64,000 bases of DNA, taken from positions 1-64,000 of the forward strand of contig VXTM01000044.1 of the NCBI GenBank assembly GCA_009837445.1, in the 5' to 3' direction. The notes under the pieces are model-generated. The model ran no database searches, was not told the origin of the DNA, and saw only the letters and a list, made by a program, of their open reading frames with translations. The stretch comes from Acidimicrobiaceae bacterium (lineage in GTDB: Bacteria > Actinomycetota > Acidimicrobiia > Acidimicrobiales > Aldehydirespiratoraceae). Positions within the stretch are counted from its first letter, which is position 1; each line of letters starts with the position of its first letter. This document shows positions 1-11,347 of the stretch, in pieces. Position numbers and translations under genes: made by a program.

Positions 1-3269
<3,269 letters not shown>

Positions 3270-3389
3270 GTGATACTCCCGAGGGCCGGCTGATCTGGGG
3301 TCACGTGGTCGCGCGTGCGCGCGTCAGCATTGAGGAATTAGCCACGGGAGCCGCCCTCCCAGCGCGCACAGACGACCACGGTAGAGGGG

Positions 3390-3418
3390 ATGCTAGCCCG
3401 CGGTGCGCGCTGACACAA
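3390..3418 (-). promoter_or_regulatory. Candidate sigma-70-type promoter for rpoB
   Basis: On the minus strand, TTGTGT (3413-3418) and TAGCAT (3390-3395) are separated by 17 bases, about 120 nt before the rpoB start. The 225-nt gap (3270-3494) between the phosphatase gene and rpoB holds this and a GC-rich stem (GGCGCGG pairing with CCGCGCC) near 3430-3480, which could be a weak terminator. This is motif matching only. Confidence 0.4.
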
Positions 3419-3494
3419 CCACCCCCGGTGGCGCGGTTGCCGCGAGGTTAGCGGCTGTCGCGCCGCCGCGCCGCAATCGGGCTTGGAGCGCCCC

Positions 3495-4262
3495 TCAGGA
3501 ACGCAGCCGGGCCCGGATGGTGTCGATGTCGGCGTCGCTGGCGCCCGCCGCCGACAGGTAGCCGGCCGCGCCGCCCCACTGGTCGTGCAACTCCTGCAGG
3601 GTGGCGAGAATGACGGCGGGCCGGGCCTCCCAGAGGGGGGCGAACTCAGCTGGATTGAGACCCAGGTCCTGGAGCATCGGCCGGAGCGACCTGGCTTCGG
3701 TGTGATCGCGATCGAGGCTGGGGCGGCGCTGCGACGACAGCGCGTAGTCGGCCGCAACATGCTCCGCGGCCACTCCGGCCAGGTCCAGCAGGAGCATCGA
3801 GGCCACCCCGGTACGGTCCTTGCCGGCGGTGCAATGGATCACGACCGGATCGCCCATCCCGACTTGGCGGGCGATCCTCACGAACGACGGGCCGAAGTTC
3901 TTCATGATGCGCACGTAGCCGGCCACCATCTCCGGCTCGCCGTAGGACTTGATCTCGCCGTCGACTATGCGGTCGTAGATGGTGCGGGTCCGGAAGGTCT
4001 CATCGCTGGTCATCGGCAGGCGCACATAGGACGCCCCCGCGGGGAGCCGGTCGGGGAACTCCGATGCCTCGGCCTCGGAGCGCAGGTCGAAGACGTGTCG
4101 GATGTTGGCCGCCTCCAGGCGGCGCAGGTCGGCGTCGGTGAGCGTGCACAGCCTGTCGGCCCGGAACACCAGGCCGGTCCTGATCGAGCCGCCGCCGGCG
4201 ACGGGCAGGCCGCCGAGGTCGCGGAAGTTGCTGGGACCGTCCAGCTCCACCCGCCGGTCCAT
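3495..4262 (-). CDS. Tyrosine/serine protein phosphatase (DSP-type, PF13350-like)
   Basis: A 255-residue cysteine phosphatase. The P-loop [10 protein letters not shown] has catalytic Cys144 and Arg150 (CX5R), and the N-terminal SNFRDLGGL is typical of the Y_phosphatase3 family. The acidic loop and long C-terminal helices also fit. The ATG at 4262 is preceded in frame by TTG at 4265; neither has a strong ribosome site. It begins 20 nt after the rplL stop with no visible terminator, so it is probably transcribed with rplJ-rplL and sits in the usually contiguous rplL-rpoB interval. The substrate is unknown (phosphotyrosine, phosphoserine or a phosphoinositide are all possible in this family). 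Confidence 0.85.
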   Translation of the reverse strand: MDRRVELDGPSNFRDLGGLPVAGGGSIRTGLVFRADRLCTLTDADLRRLEAANIRHVFDLRSEAEASEFPDRLPAGASYVRLPMTSDETFRTRTIYDRIVDGEIKSYGEPEMVAGYVRIMKNFGPSFVRIARQVGMGDPVVIHCTAGKDRTGVASMLLLDLAGVAAEHVAADYALSSQRRPSLDRDHTEARSLRPMLQDLGLNPAEFAPLWEARPAVILATLQELHDQWGGAAGYLSAAGASDADIDTIRARLRS

Positions 4263-4282
4263 CAAACCGACCCGCCGGGGCG

Positions 4283-4666
4283 TCAGACGAGCTCGACCTC
4301 GGCGCCGACGCCCTCCAGCGCGGCCTTGGCCTTCTCGGCGTCGTCTTTGGGGAGGCCTTCGAGCACAGGCTTGGGTGCGTTGTCCACGAGCTCCTTGGCT
4401 TCCTTGAGGCCGAGCGAAGTGAGGCTGCGCACCTCCTTGATGACCTGGATCTTCTTATCGCCGACCGCGGCCAGCACGACGTTGAAGGAGTCCTTGGCCT
4501 CCTCGTCCTCAGCGGCCGCGTCTCCGGCGGCGGGGGCCGCCACCGCGACCGCAGCCGGAGCAGCCGCGGTCACGTCGAAGCGCTCCTCGAACTCCTTGAG
4601 CAGTTCGCTCAGCTCGAGCACGGTCATCTGCGAGATCGAATCGAGGATCTCTTCTTTGGTTGCCAT
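4283..4666 (-). CDS. rplL: 50S ribosomal protein L7/L12
   Basis: A 127-residue ribosomal stalk protein that recruits translation GTPases. The N-terminal dimerisation helices ([20 protein letters not shown]) lead into an Ala/Pro-rich hinge at about residues 34-55. The C-terminal domain follows, with KIQVIKEVR and [15 protein letters not shown]. It starts 3 nt after the rplJ stop, with GGAGGCC ahead of the ATG, in the standard rplJ-rplL pair. Length and motifs are normal. Confidence 0.98.
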   Translation of the reverse strand: MATKEEILDSISQMTVLELSELLKEFEERFDVTAAAPAAVAVAAPAAGDAAAEDEEAKDSFNVVLAAVGDKKIQVIKEVRSLTSLGLKEAKELVDNAPKPVLEGLPKDDAEKAKAALEGVGAEVELV

Positions 4667-4669
4667 TGT

Positions 4670-5248
4670 TCAGGCCTCCTGTGTTTCGGATTGTTGTTGG
4701 TCGTCGCCGGTTCCGGCGCTGCGGGTATCAATAAGCGCCTTGAGCCCGTAGGCGAAGTTGCGGGGCAGCGCCTCCAGCAAGCCGGCGAGCTTGACCAGCG
4801 GCGCCTGGAGCCCGCCGGCCAGTTGGGCCAGCAGCACGTCGCGGGAGGGAAGGTCGGCCAGGGCGACCAGGTCCTCGGGGCCGAGAACCTTGGTGCCCAG
4901 CACCCCTCCCTTGAGCACCAGGGCCCGATTGGTCCGGGAGAAGTCTCTGAGGGCCTTGGCCACCGCGGCCGCGTCGCCGCCGTCGTCGCCCTCGCCGACG
5001 AACGCGATGGCAGTCGGGCCGGTCAGCATGTGGGCCACGTCGATGCCCAGATCGGCCACCGCCAGCCGCACCATGGTGTTCTTGTAGATGGTGTAGGTGC
5101 CGCCCGCGGCGCGCAGGGACCGGCGCAGGTCGGCCATCTGGGGGACGTTCAGGCCGCGGTACTCGGTCAGCAGGGCCGCATCGCTGGCCTCCAGCCGGTC
5201 ACGCACTTCGGCGACGACGGCCGCCTTCTCAGGCCTAGGGACTGTCAT
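4670..5248 (-). CDS. rplJ: 50S ribosomal protein L10
   Basis: A 192-residue base of the L7/L12 stalk; it binds 23S rRNA and carries L7/L12 dimers on its C-terminal helix. Diagnostic segments are [20 protein letters not shown] and YKNTMVRLA. The start is set at the ATG at 5248, which has a good GAGGAAGG ribosome site; a longer in-frame extension to 5284 runs through leader sequence and is rejected. The tail is Gln-rich (DDQQQSE). Confidence 0.97.
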   Translation of the reverse strand: MTVPRPEKAAVVAEVRDRLEASDAALLTEYRGLNVPQMADLRRSLRAAGGTYTIYKNTMVRLAVADLGIDVAHMLTGPTAIAFVGEGDDGGDAAAVAKALRDFSRTNRALVLKGGVLGTKVLGPEDLVALADLPSRDVLLAQLAGGLQAPLVKLAGLLEALPRNFAYGLKALIDTRSAGTGDDQQQSETQEA

Positions 5249-5349
5249 GGGTGCCTTCCTCGTCCGGCGGGCCGGCCGGCCCATTGGTGCTCCCCGCGGA
5301 GCGCACCGGATGTCTCAGGTGAGCGCGGTGATCGGCGAGCCTACCGGGC
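5249..5349 (-). promoter_or_regulatory. Candidate L10 (rplJ) mRNA leader
   Basis: About 100 nt between rplA and rplJ. On the transcribed strand there is a bulged hairpin at 5286-5307 (GGTGC...GCACC with a CTCC/GGAG inner stem) and a 14-bp palindrome GGGCCGGCCGGCCC at 5269-5282. L10-binding leaders that autoregulate rplJ-rplL occur at this place in many bacteria. I see hairpins, but I cannot confirm the specific L10-leader fold. Confidence 0.3.
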
Positions 5350-6048
5350 CTACTCGTCTGCTCCGACCTCGGCTGGGTCGACGCGCACGCCGGGACCCAT
5401 CGAGGAGCTGAGCACCACCTTCTTCACGTACTTGCCCTTCGACGCCGCCGGCTTGGCCCGGTGGAGCTCCGACAGGACCGCTCTGAGGTTCTTGACCAGA
5501 TCCGCCTCCGCGAAGGACGCCCTGCCGATGGGGACGTGCACGTTGGCGAAGCGGTCGGTGCGGTACTCGACCTTGCCCCCCTTGAACTCTTCGATGGTGC
5601 GCTCCACGTCGTTGGTGACGGTGCCGGTCTTGGGGTTGGGCATCAGCCCGCGGGGACCGAGAATGCGGCCCAGCTTGCCGACAACCGGCATCATGTCGGG
5701 CGTGGCGATGGCCACATCGAAGTCGGTCATGCCCCCCTGGACCTGCTCGGCCAGATCGTCCGCCCCCACCAGGTCGGCCCCGGCCTCGCGTGCCTTCGTC
5801 GCGGTCTCGCCCTGCGCGAACACCGCGACCCGCACCTCCTTGCCGGTTCCCGACGGCAGCGAGATCGTCCCCCGCATCATCTGGTCGGCCTTGCGGGGAT
5901 CGACTCCGAGCCGCACGACCACATCGACGCTCTCGTCGAAGCGCCGCTTGGCCAGGCTCTTCACCAGACTCACCGCTTCGCTGTCGCTGTGGAGGCGCAG
6001 CCGGTCGAAGGACTTCACCGCGTCCTCGTGCTTCTTGCCCTTGGCCAT
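5350..6048 (-). CDS. rplA: 50S ribosomal protein L1
   Basis: A 232-residue L1-stalk protein that binds 23S rRNA and often represses its own operon. Recognisable segments include [20 protein letters not shown], the L1 signature around [18 protein letters not shown], and [21 protein letters not shown]. It follows rplK by 27 nt. The ATG has a GGAGAGC site. Normal length. Confidence 0.98.
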   Translation of the reverse strand: MAKGKKHEDAVKSFDRLRLHSDSEAVSLVKSLAKRRFDESVDVVVRLGVDPRKADQMMRGTISLPSGTGKEVRVAVFAQGETATKAREAGADLVGADDLAEQVQGGMTDFDVAIATPDMMPVVGKLGRILGPRGLMPNPKTGTVTNDVERTIEEFKGGKVEYRTDRFANVHVPIGRASFAEADLVKNLRAVLSELHRAKPAASKGKYVKKVVLSSSMGPGVRVDPAEVGADE

Positions 6049-6075
6049 AGTTGCTCTCCGTGCTCCGGTGGGCCC

Positions 6076-6501
6076 TCAGGCGACGGTGATGCCCATGGAT
6101 CGGGCTGTGCCCTCGACCTGCGCCTTGGCCGCCTCCAGGTCGTTGGCGTTGAGGTCAGGCATCTTCACCTGGGCGATCTCGGTCAACTGCGCGTCGGTGA
6201 TGGTGCCCACCGACTCGCGACCCGGCTCCTCGGCCGCCTTCTCAAGACCAGCGGCCGTGCGGATCAGGTACGACGTCGGAGGGGTCTTGGTGATGAAGGT
6301 GAACGACCGGTCCTCGTAGATCGTTATCTCAGCCGGGATGATCTGCCCCCGCTTGTCCTCGGTGCGGGCGTTGTAGTCCTTGCAGAAGTCCATGATGGCC
6401 ACGCCGTGGGGGCCGAGCGCGGTGCCGACCGGCGGCGCGGGCGTGGCCTGGCCGGCGGGGATCTGGATCTTCACTAGGGCGGCGACCGGCTTTCGTGCCA
6501 T
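6076..6501 (-). CDS. rplK: 50S ribosomal protein L11
   Basis: A 141-residue protein of the GTPase-associated centre. The N-terminus [20 protein letters not shown] carries the proline-rich thiostrepton-site helix, followed by [13 protein letters not shown]. The C-terminal domain ends [20 protein letters not shown]. Normal length; first gene of the L11 group after nusG. Confidence 0.98.
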   Translation of the reverse strand: MARKPVAALVKIQIPAGQATPAPPVGTALGPHGVAIMDFCKDYNARTEDKRGQIIPAEITIYEDRSFTFITKTPPTSYLIRTAAGLEKAAEEPGRESVGTITDAQLTEIAQVKMPDLNANDLEAAKAQVEGTARSMGITVA

Positions 6502-6602
6502 CGGACTCTCTCAACGTGGGGGATGGGGTGGAGGGCGGGAGAATGTGATGCGAACTTCGCAGTGTGGCGGGTTCGGTGGCCGGCTACAACCCGCAGGCCG
6601 GC
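6502..6602 (-). promoter_or_regulatory. nusG-rplK intergenic leader with short palindrome
   Basis: A 101-nt gap upstream of rplK. It contains a perfect odd-centred palindrome TGCGAA-C-TTCGCA at 6549-6561 and GAGAGAG just before the rplK ATG. The palindrome could be an operator or a small RNA hairpin. I see no convincing -35/-10 pair. Confidence 0.2.
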
Positions 6603-7301
6603 CTACAGGCGGGCGACCTGCGCGAACTCGAGCTCTACCGGCGTCTCGCGCCCAAAAATGTTGACCAGCACCTTCACCTTGAGCTGATCCTCGTTGATCT
6701 CGATTATCTCGCCGGAGAAGTCGGCGAAGGGGCCGTCCTTGACCCGGACGGTCTCCCCCATGCCGTACTCGAACATCGGCTTGGCCCGCTTGGACGCCTC
6801 CCGGGACCGGTCGGCCTCCACCCCGAGGAAGGCTTCGACGTCGCGGCGGCGCAACGGCGAGGGCGACCCGCCCTGGTTCACGAAGCCGGTCACGTTGGGG
6901 GTGTCGCGTATGACCGGCCAGACCTCATCGTCCAGCTCGCAGCGCACGAACACGTACCCGGGGAACAGCCGCTTGGAGGAGATCACCTTCTTGCCGTTCT
7001 TGAACTCGGGCACGTCTCGCAGCGGGATGACCACCTCATGGATGCGGCCCTCCATGTTCATGGACGCGGTGCGGGCCTCGAGGTTCTGCTTGACCTTCTT
7101 CTCGTAGCCGGACTGAGTGTGAACGACGAACCACTTGCCCGGCTTGTCGTAGGGGCTGACCGGGGCGGGAGCCTCGGCGCCGGCGTCTGCGGTGGCGTCG
7201 AACAGGTCGTCCTCGGTGAGGACGGTCCCGTCGCCGGGGGCGGGGTCGTCCATTGCGGCCGTGTCGGTGGCGGGTGCGTCTGTGACGGGCGTGTCAGTCA
7301 T
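6603..7301 (-). CDS. nusG: Transcription termination/antitermination protein NusG
   Basis: A 232-residue processivity factor that bridges RNA polymerase to Rho or the ribosome. An acidic, Ala/Asp-rich extension fills about residues 1-55, as is common in actinobacteria. The NGN domain follows (KWFVVHTQSGYEKKVKQNLE, KRLFPGYVFVRCELDD), then the C-terminal KOW domain (GETVRVKDGPFADFSGEI, VLVNIFGRETPVELEF). It starts 13 nt after the secE stop. Confidence 0.97.
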   Translation of the reverse strand: MTDTPVTDAPATDTAAMDDPAPGDGTVLTEDDLFDATADAGAEAPAPVSPYDKPGKWFVVHTQSGYEKKVKQNLEARTASMNMEGRIHEVVIPLRDVPEFKNGKKVISSKRLFPGYVFVRCELDDEVWPVIRDTPNVTGFVNQGGSPSPLRRRDVEAFLGVEADRSREASKRAKPMFEYGMGETVRVKDGPFADFSGEIIEINEDQLKVKVLVNIFGRETPVELEFAQVARL

Positions 7302-7314
7302 GGGTTCCGGGACC

Positions 7315-7608
7315 TCACGTATCGAACAGTTCGAGTATGAATGTGGAGAAGACCCAGTCGAGCCCGTAGATCATGGCTGTGAGGACCACGACCGTGACCA
7401 GCACGACGATGGAGTAGTTGACCGTCTCGGCCCGGCTGGGCCAGGCCACCTTGCGGAGCTCGCCTCTTACCTCGCGCAGGAACTGCGTGGGTGAGGTCCG
7501 CTCGGTCGGCGTCGACGCGGGGCGGCTGCGGGTGCGGACCGGCGTGCCTTCGGCATCGACCTCGCCCTGCTTCTGCAGCATTCGCTTTTGCTGACGGTTC
7601 ATCGCCAT
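7315..7608 (-). CDS. secE: Preprotein translocase subunit SecE
   Basis: A 97-residue single-span SecE. The conserved amphipathic segment FLREVRGELRKVAWPSRAE precedes one transmembrane helix (YSIVVLVTVVVLTAMIYGL). The ATG at 7608 has GAGGTGA upstream; a longer frame reaching 7692 would read into tRNA-Trp and is rejected. Its place between tRNA-Trp and nusG is canonical. Confidence 0.96.
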   Translation of the reverse strand: MAMNRQQKRMLQKQGEVDAEGTPVRTRSRPASTPTERTSPTQFLREVRGELRKVAWPSRAETVNYSIVVLVTVVVLTAMIYGLDWVFSTFILELFDT

Positions 7609-7665
7609 GGTTGGGTTCACCTCGGATGGGTTGTGTCGCCGCAGGCGGTGGCCATCGGCGATTCG

Positions 7666-7738
7666 CAGGGGCGGAGGGACTCGAACCCCCAACCGCCGGT
7701 TTTGGAGACCGGTGCTCTGCCAATTGAGCCACGCCCCT
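7666..7738 (-). tRNA. tRNA-Trp (anticodon CCA)
   Basis: A 73-nt cloverleaf. The acceptor AGGGGCG pairs with CGCCCCT, the anticodon stem is CCGGT/ACCGG with loop CTCCAAA, and the T arm has TTCGAGT. The discriminator is G and CCA is not encoded. It lies just upstream of secE, the usual actinobacterial arrangement. Confidence 0.97.
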
Positions 7739-7818
7739 CAGCAGCCGGAAAGGCTACCAGCGACACCCCCCGAACGGCTACGGCACCAGTCCCCCGGAGG
7801 GGCAGGCGGGCGCGCCTG

Positions 7819-8181
7819 TTAGGAAGCCAGTCTGGCGGCGCGGCGATGACGGGCCGCGATGAAGCCCGCGGTGGCGGCCGCCCCCGCCGCGATGCCGCCC
7901 ACGGCCGCCGCCACGCCGGAGTTGGTGATCCGGGCCCAGCGGTGTCCGTAGACGTCGAGCGTCTCCAAGATCTGCGACTCCAGGCGGGAGTCCTCGCTGG
8001 TGGGCGCCTCCCGCAGCGACTGCATGGCCTCCATCAGCCGCCGGTAGCGGGACTGCTCGGCCCGGCACCGCAGGCATGTGGCCAGATGGTCCAGCTCCGA
8101 GGGTCCGAGGGCACGGTCGGAGCCGGCGGCCGCGGCGAGGGCGTCGCTCACCGAGACGCAGTCGGTGCATTCACTGGCCAT
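7819..8181 (-). CDS. Anti-sigma factor with zinc-binding (ZAS-like) motif
   Basis: A 120-residue partner of the upstream sigma factor, with an 11-nt gene overlap that indicates translational coupling. The HLATCLRC segment (His32, Cys36, Cys39) matches the HX3CX2C zinc anti-sigma signature, with more cysteines near the N-terminus (ECTDC). A hydrophobic Ala/Gly-rich helix at about residues 88-108 is a probable membrane span, followed by a basic tail. I infer that it holds the sigma factor at the membrane until a signal arrives; the signal is unknown. Confidence 0.8.
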   Translation of the reverse strand: MASECTDCVSVSDALAAAAGSDRALGPSELDHLATCLRCRAEQSRYRRLMEAMQSLREAPTSEDSRLESQILETLDVYGHRWARITNSGVAAAVGGIAAGAAATAGFIAARHRRAARLAS

Positions 8182-8833
8182 GATCGTGGTCCTCTCCGGG
8201 AAGGGGGAGCACCTGTTCGCGCAGACGCCGGCGAGCCCGGTGCAGCCGCACCTTCGCGGCGGTCACCGAGATGCCGAGCTCCTTGGCGATGGCATCGTGG
8301 GGGAGGTCGTACATGTCCCGCAGCACGACCACCGACCGCAGGCGGGGCGGGAGGTCGCGGATGGCGGCGTCCAGGTTCACCCGCAGCGCGGCCACGTCCC
8401 CCAGCAGGGTCGGGTCATAGTCGGGCCGGGTGTCGATCACGTCGTCATGGGCGCCGAGGTGATCATGGCGGTGGAGCCGGCGGCGGCCGATGTGAGTGGC
8501 CGCGCAGTTGGCCACGATGCGGTACAGCCAGGTGCTGAAGAGCGCGTCGCCCCGGAATCGGCCGATGCTCCGGTAGGCCCTCAGGTACGCCTCTTGAACC
8601 ACGTCGCGAGCATCCTCCGTACTGCCCGTCAGGCGAAGAGCCAGCGCGTACGAATCAGAGTGGGTGATCCGCACGAGCCGGTCGAACGCCTCCCGATCGC
8701 CGGACTTGGCCCGCTCGACGAGAGAGACCATGTCCGGTGAAGATTGAGACTCGCGATCGCCGCGGACGTTACGCGCCGGCTCCTCGGCAGCGTTGTCCAC
8801 CGGGTTGAGATGACGCCGCGGCGAGGATGCCAT
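8171..8833 (-). CDS. ECF-type RNA polymerase sigma factor
   Basis: 220 residues. Region 2 is clear (DVVQEAYLRAYRSIGRFRG, then FSTWLYRIVANCAATHIGRR), and region 4 has LPPRLRSVVVLRDMYDLPHD and ISVTAAKVRLHRARRRLREQ. The first ATG (8833) lies one nucleotide past the 3' end of tRNA-Met, leaving no room for a ribosome site. An internal ATG at 8731 also lacks one, so the true start is uncertain. It is coupled to the anti-sigma gene downstream and probably shares the tRNA transcript. Confidence 0.9.
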   Translation of the reverse strand: MASSPRRHLNPVDNAAEEPARNVRGDRESQSSPDMVSLVERAKSGDREAFDRLVRITHSDSYALALRLTGSTEDARDVVQEAYLRAYRSIGRFRGDALFSTWLYRIVANCAATHIGRRRLHRHDHLGAHDDVIDTRPDYDPTLLGDVAALRVNLDAAIRDLPPRLRSVVVLRDMYDLPHDAIAKELGISVTAAKVRLHRARRRLREQVLPLPGEDHDHGQ

Positions 8834-8834
8834 G

Positions 8835-8908
8835 TAGCGACGGACAGACTTGAACTGTCGACCTCTCGATTATGAGTCGAGCGCTCTTGCCAACTGAGCT
8901 ACGTCGCC
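8835..8908 (-). tRNA. tRNA-Met (anticodon CAT, elongator type)
   Basis: A 74-nt cloverleaf. The acceptor GGCGACG pairs with CGTCGCT (G1-U72 wobble), the anticodon stem is CTCGA/TCGAG with loop CTCATAA, and the T arm is GACAG/CTGTC. The CAT anticodon could also mark an Ile2 tRNA. Its position beside tRNA-Thr and the acceptor pattern favour elongator Met. Confidence 0.92.
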
Positions 8909-8935
8909 GGGAAACGCAGGCCGGCGCCTGCGCCG

Positions 8936-9008
8936 AGCTCCCTGTCAGAATCGAACTGACGACCTTCTCCTTACCATGGAGACGCTCTGCCGGCTGAGCT
9001 AAGGGAGC
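8936..9008 (-). tRNA. tRNA-Thr (anticodon GGT)
   Basis: A 73-nt cloverleaf. The acceptor GCTCCCT pairs with AGGGAGC, the anticodon stem is TCTCC/GGAGA with loop ATGGTAA, and the T arm is GTCAG/CTGAC. The discriminator is U. It precedes tRNA-Met by 27 nt, so the two are probably one transcript. Confidence 0.96.
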
Positions 9009-9035
9009 GTGCCGGCGCCGGGGCGCCGGTCAGCC

Positions 9036-9064
9036 ATGATGCCACACCGCCGGGTCTATCCCAA
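9036..9064 (-). promoter_or_regulatory. Candidate promoter of the tRNA-Thr/tRNA-Met/sigma transcript
   Basis: On the minus strand, TTGGGA (9059-9064) and CATCAT (9036-9041) are 17 bases apart, about 30 nt before tRNA-Thr. A GGCGCC-rich stem (9010-9030) lies between promoter and tRNA. This is a motif match only. Confidence 0.4.
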
Positions 9065-9079
9065 CCGCCCGCAGGCTCG

Positions 9080-10072
9080 TCAGGCCGCGAACTCGGCGAC
9101 CTGAACCGGCTGGCGCCTCTCGGCGCTGGCTACCGCGGCTTGGAGTACCTCTGTCACCGCCAGGCCGACCCGGCCGTCGGTCTCGACGGGAGCGCCGCTG
9201 GCGATAGCGGCCGCGAAGGCGGCAACCTGATCGACCAGCGGGTCGTTGGCGGCAAGGTCCACCTCGGTGGGGACGGTGTCGCCCTTGGCCTGCACCAGCA
9301 GGCTGGCGCCGTCGCGGCGGTTGAACGCGGCCGCCGAGGTGCCGTGCACGCTGACCTCAACCGCGCCCGGCACGAAGTGAGTGGTGAGGAGGGTTCCGAC
9401 CGCCCCCGACTCGAACTCGAACATGAGCCCGGTGGCGTGGTCCAAGGGCTGGGTGGGCAGGACGCTGCGGCTGAACGCACTGACCGCCGCTATCGGGCCG
9501 AGCAGGTAGTGGTAGGTGTCGATCATGTGAACGCCGAGCCCCGTCATCCCGCCCAGCGGGGTCTCCGTCCCGTTGGCCCGCCAGGTCGCCGGATAGCCGT
9601 GGGACACGTTGAACATGGACGAGGCCACCAGCACCGTGCCCAACTCGCCGTCGTCGAGCATCTGGCGGATGCGGCGGTTCGCGGCCTGGCGGCGCCTCTG
9701 GTAGCCCACCATCAGCACGATCCCGGCCCCCTCGGCGGCGACCACCGCCCGGCGCCCCTCTCCGGCGGTGAGGGTGAACGGCTTCTCGACCAGTACATGC
9801 TTGCCAGCGTCGGCGGCCTCGCAGACTTGGTCGGCGTGGACGCTGTGGGGTGTGGCCAGCATCACCCCCTCCACATCGTCGGCTGCCAGCATCTCCTGCA
9901 TCGAGCCCACCGCCCGGCAACCGACCCGCTGGGCGAAGTCCTCCCGGGCGGCCGCAGTCCGGGCGTGGCACGCCACGACCTCTGCCACACCCGATCGCCG
10001 GGCCGCGGCCGCCAGCTCGCCTCCCCACCAGCCGAGCCCGACCAGGCCCAGCCGAACCTTCCTATCGCTCAT
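9080..10072 (-). CDS. Gfo/Idh/MocA family oxidoreductase
   Basis: A 330-residue NAD(P)-dependent sugar/polyol-type dehydrogenase. The Rossmann motif GLVGLGWWGGELA is near residue 10, and the family EKP signature (VLVEKPFTL) is at about residue 95. The substrate domain has GGMTGLGVHMIDTYHYLLG, with the likely catalytic His. GAGAGGT precedes the ATG. It is last of six same-strand genes (16448 to 9080) with gaps of -4 to 62 nt, probably one operon. It is less like the three other Gfo genes here (29982, 41284, 42426) than those are to each other. The substrate is unknown. Confidence 0.88.
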   Translation of the reverse strand: MSDRKVRLGLVGLGWWGGELAAAARRSGVAEVVACHARTAAAREDFAQRVGCRAVGSMQEMLAADDVEGVMLATPHSVHADQVCEAADAGKHVLVEKPFTLTAGEGRRAVVAAEGAGIVLMVGYQRRRQAANRRIRQMLDDGELGTVLVASSMFNVSHGYPATWRANGTETPLGGMTGLGVHMIDTYHYLLGPIAAVSAFSRSVLPTQPLDHATGLMFEFESGAVGTLLTTHFVPGAVEVSVHGTSAAAFNRRDGASLLVQAKGDTVPTEVDLAANDPLVDQVAAFAAAIASGAPVETDGRVGLAVTEVLQAAVASAERRQPVQVAEFAA

Positions 10073-10108
10073 TGTTGACCTCTCTGCCCATTTCTGAACC
10101 TACGTTTC

Positions 10109-11347
10109 TCACAGCAGCAGCCTCTCCTCGTACTCGACCCTCGACAGCACCCGGGGCTCGCCCTCGGTGACCAGCACCATGTCCTCGATACGCACGCCGC
10201 CCCCGCCCGGGACTTCGGGCACCCACACCAGCGGCTCGACCGCGAACACCATGTTGGGCTCGAACTCGCACACGGTGGCTCCAGGCATACTCTCGCCGAT
10301 GTAGGGCGGCTCGTTGGCGCCCACCCCGATCCCGTGGCCGATGAACAGGCTGAACAGGTGGTCGGCCAGCCCGAACTCGGCGATCTTGGAGACGACCGCC
10401 TCAGCTGCGTCGGCGTTGGTCAGGCCTGGACGCATCTTGTCGATGCCGGCCTTGAGCCCCTCGTAGACCGCGGTGTAGATCTCCCGTTGCTGGCGGCTGG
10501 GCCGGCCTATGACCGTGGTGCGGCCTATGTCGGCGAAGTAGCCGTTCCACATGGCGCCGATGTCGATGAAGCAGAGGTCGTGATTGCGCATCAGCTTGTC
10601 GGTGGCCAGCCGATGCGGCGGCGACATGTGCTCGCCCGAGGCGACGAAAGGAGTGATCACGTGGGCCATCTCGCCGCCGAGGTGGAAGAGCGTCTGCATG
10701 GCGTCGCCGGCCACCTCCAGCTCGCGGCGCCCGGCTCGCGTCTCATCGAGCGCCCGCTGGGTGACGGCGTCGCCGATGGCGCAGGCCTCCTCGATGATGG
10801 CTATCTCCACGTCGGTCTTGATGAGCCGGGCCCGCTGCATGATGGTGTCGCCGTCGATCACCTCGACCTCGGGCAGGTGAGCCCTCAGTGCCTCGATGAA
10901 CGAGACGCTGGCCGCGTCAACCCCCAGCCGGCCGCTGTCGAGGCCTCGCTCGACGAGGATGGGCCGCAGGATGCTGCGCACGAAGCCGTCGACCAGCTCC
11001 GCCTGCTCCATGATGGGGATGGCGTGAGCCTCCGCGATCCAATCCATTCCGGCCCGGGCCTTGTCGATCTCCCCGCCCGAGCACAGCAGAACGGGCTCCT
11101 CGCCCGACTGCAGCAGGGCGCCGTTGAGCGCCATGGTCTTGCCCGCTATCAGCTGCGCCCTCAGCGAGGTGAGGTACCTGACGTTCTCGTCCTTCCACAC
11201 CATCAGCCCGTCCGCACCGGCCTCGGCCAGCTCCCGCTGGGCGGCCGCTACCCGGTCGCGCCGCAGGCGGGCCATGTCGTAGCGTTCCTCCCAATCGACC
11301 GAGAAGGGTCCCTTGGCGTAGCCCCCTAGCGAGCCGGGCGTGCTCAC
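10109..11347 (-). CDS. M24 family metallopeptidase (Xaa-Pro dipeptidase/creatinase fold)
   Basis: 412 residues with the N-terminal creatinase domain and the C-terminal pita-bread domain. All five dinuclear-metal ligands are visible: Asp262 and Asp273 (FIDIGAMWNGYFADIGRTT), His338 (FIGHGIG), Glu371 (FAVEPLVW) and Glu388 (GGVRIEDMV). This copy should therefore be a competent metalloenzyme, unlike its operon neighbour at 13924. The GTG start overlaps the stop of the upstream dehydrogenase by 4 nt (GTGA), indicating translational coupling. Cleavage of an X-Pro or amide substrate is an inference from the family. Confidence 0.88.
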   Translation of the reverse strand: MSTPGSLGGYAKGPFSVDWEERYDMARLRRDRVAAAQRELAEAGADGLMVWKDENVRYLTSLRAQLIAGKTMALNGALLQSGEEPVLLCSGGEIDKARAGMDWIAEAHAIPIMEQAELVDGFVRSILRPILVERGLDSGRLGVDAASVSFIEALRAHLPEVEVIDGDTIMQRARLIKTDVEIAIIEEACAIGDAVTQRALDETRAGRRELEVAGDAMQTLFHLGGEMAHVITPFVASGEHMSPPHRLATDKLMRNHDLCFIDIGAMWNGYFADIGRTTVIGRPSRQQREIYTAVYEGLKAGIDKMRPGLTNADAAEAVVSKIAEFGLADHLFSLFIGHGIGVGANEPPYIGESMPGATVCEFEPNMVFAVEPLVWVPEVPGGGGVRIEDMVLVTEGEPRVLSRVEYEERLLL

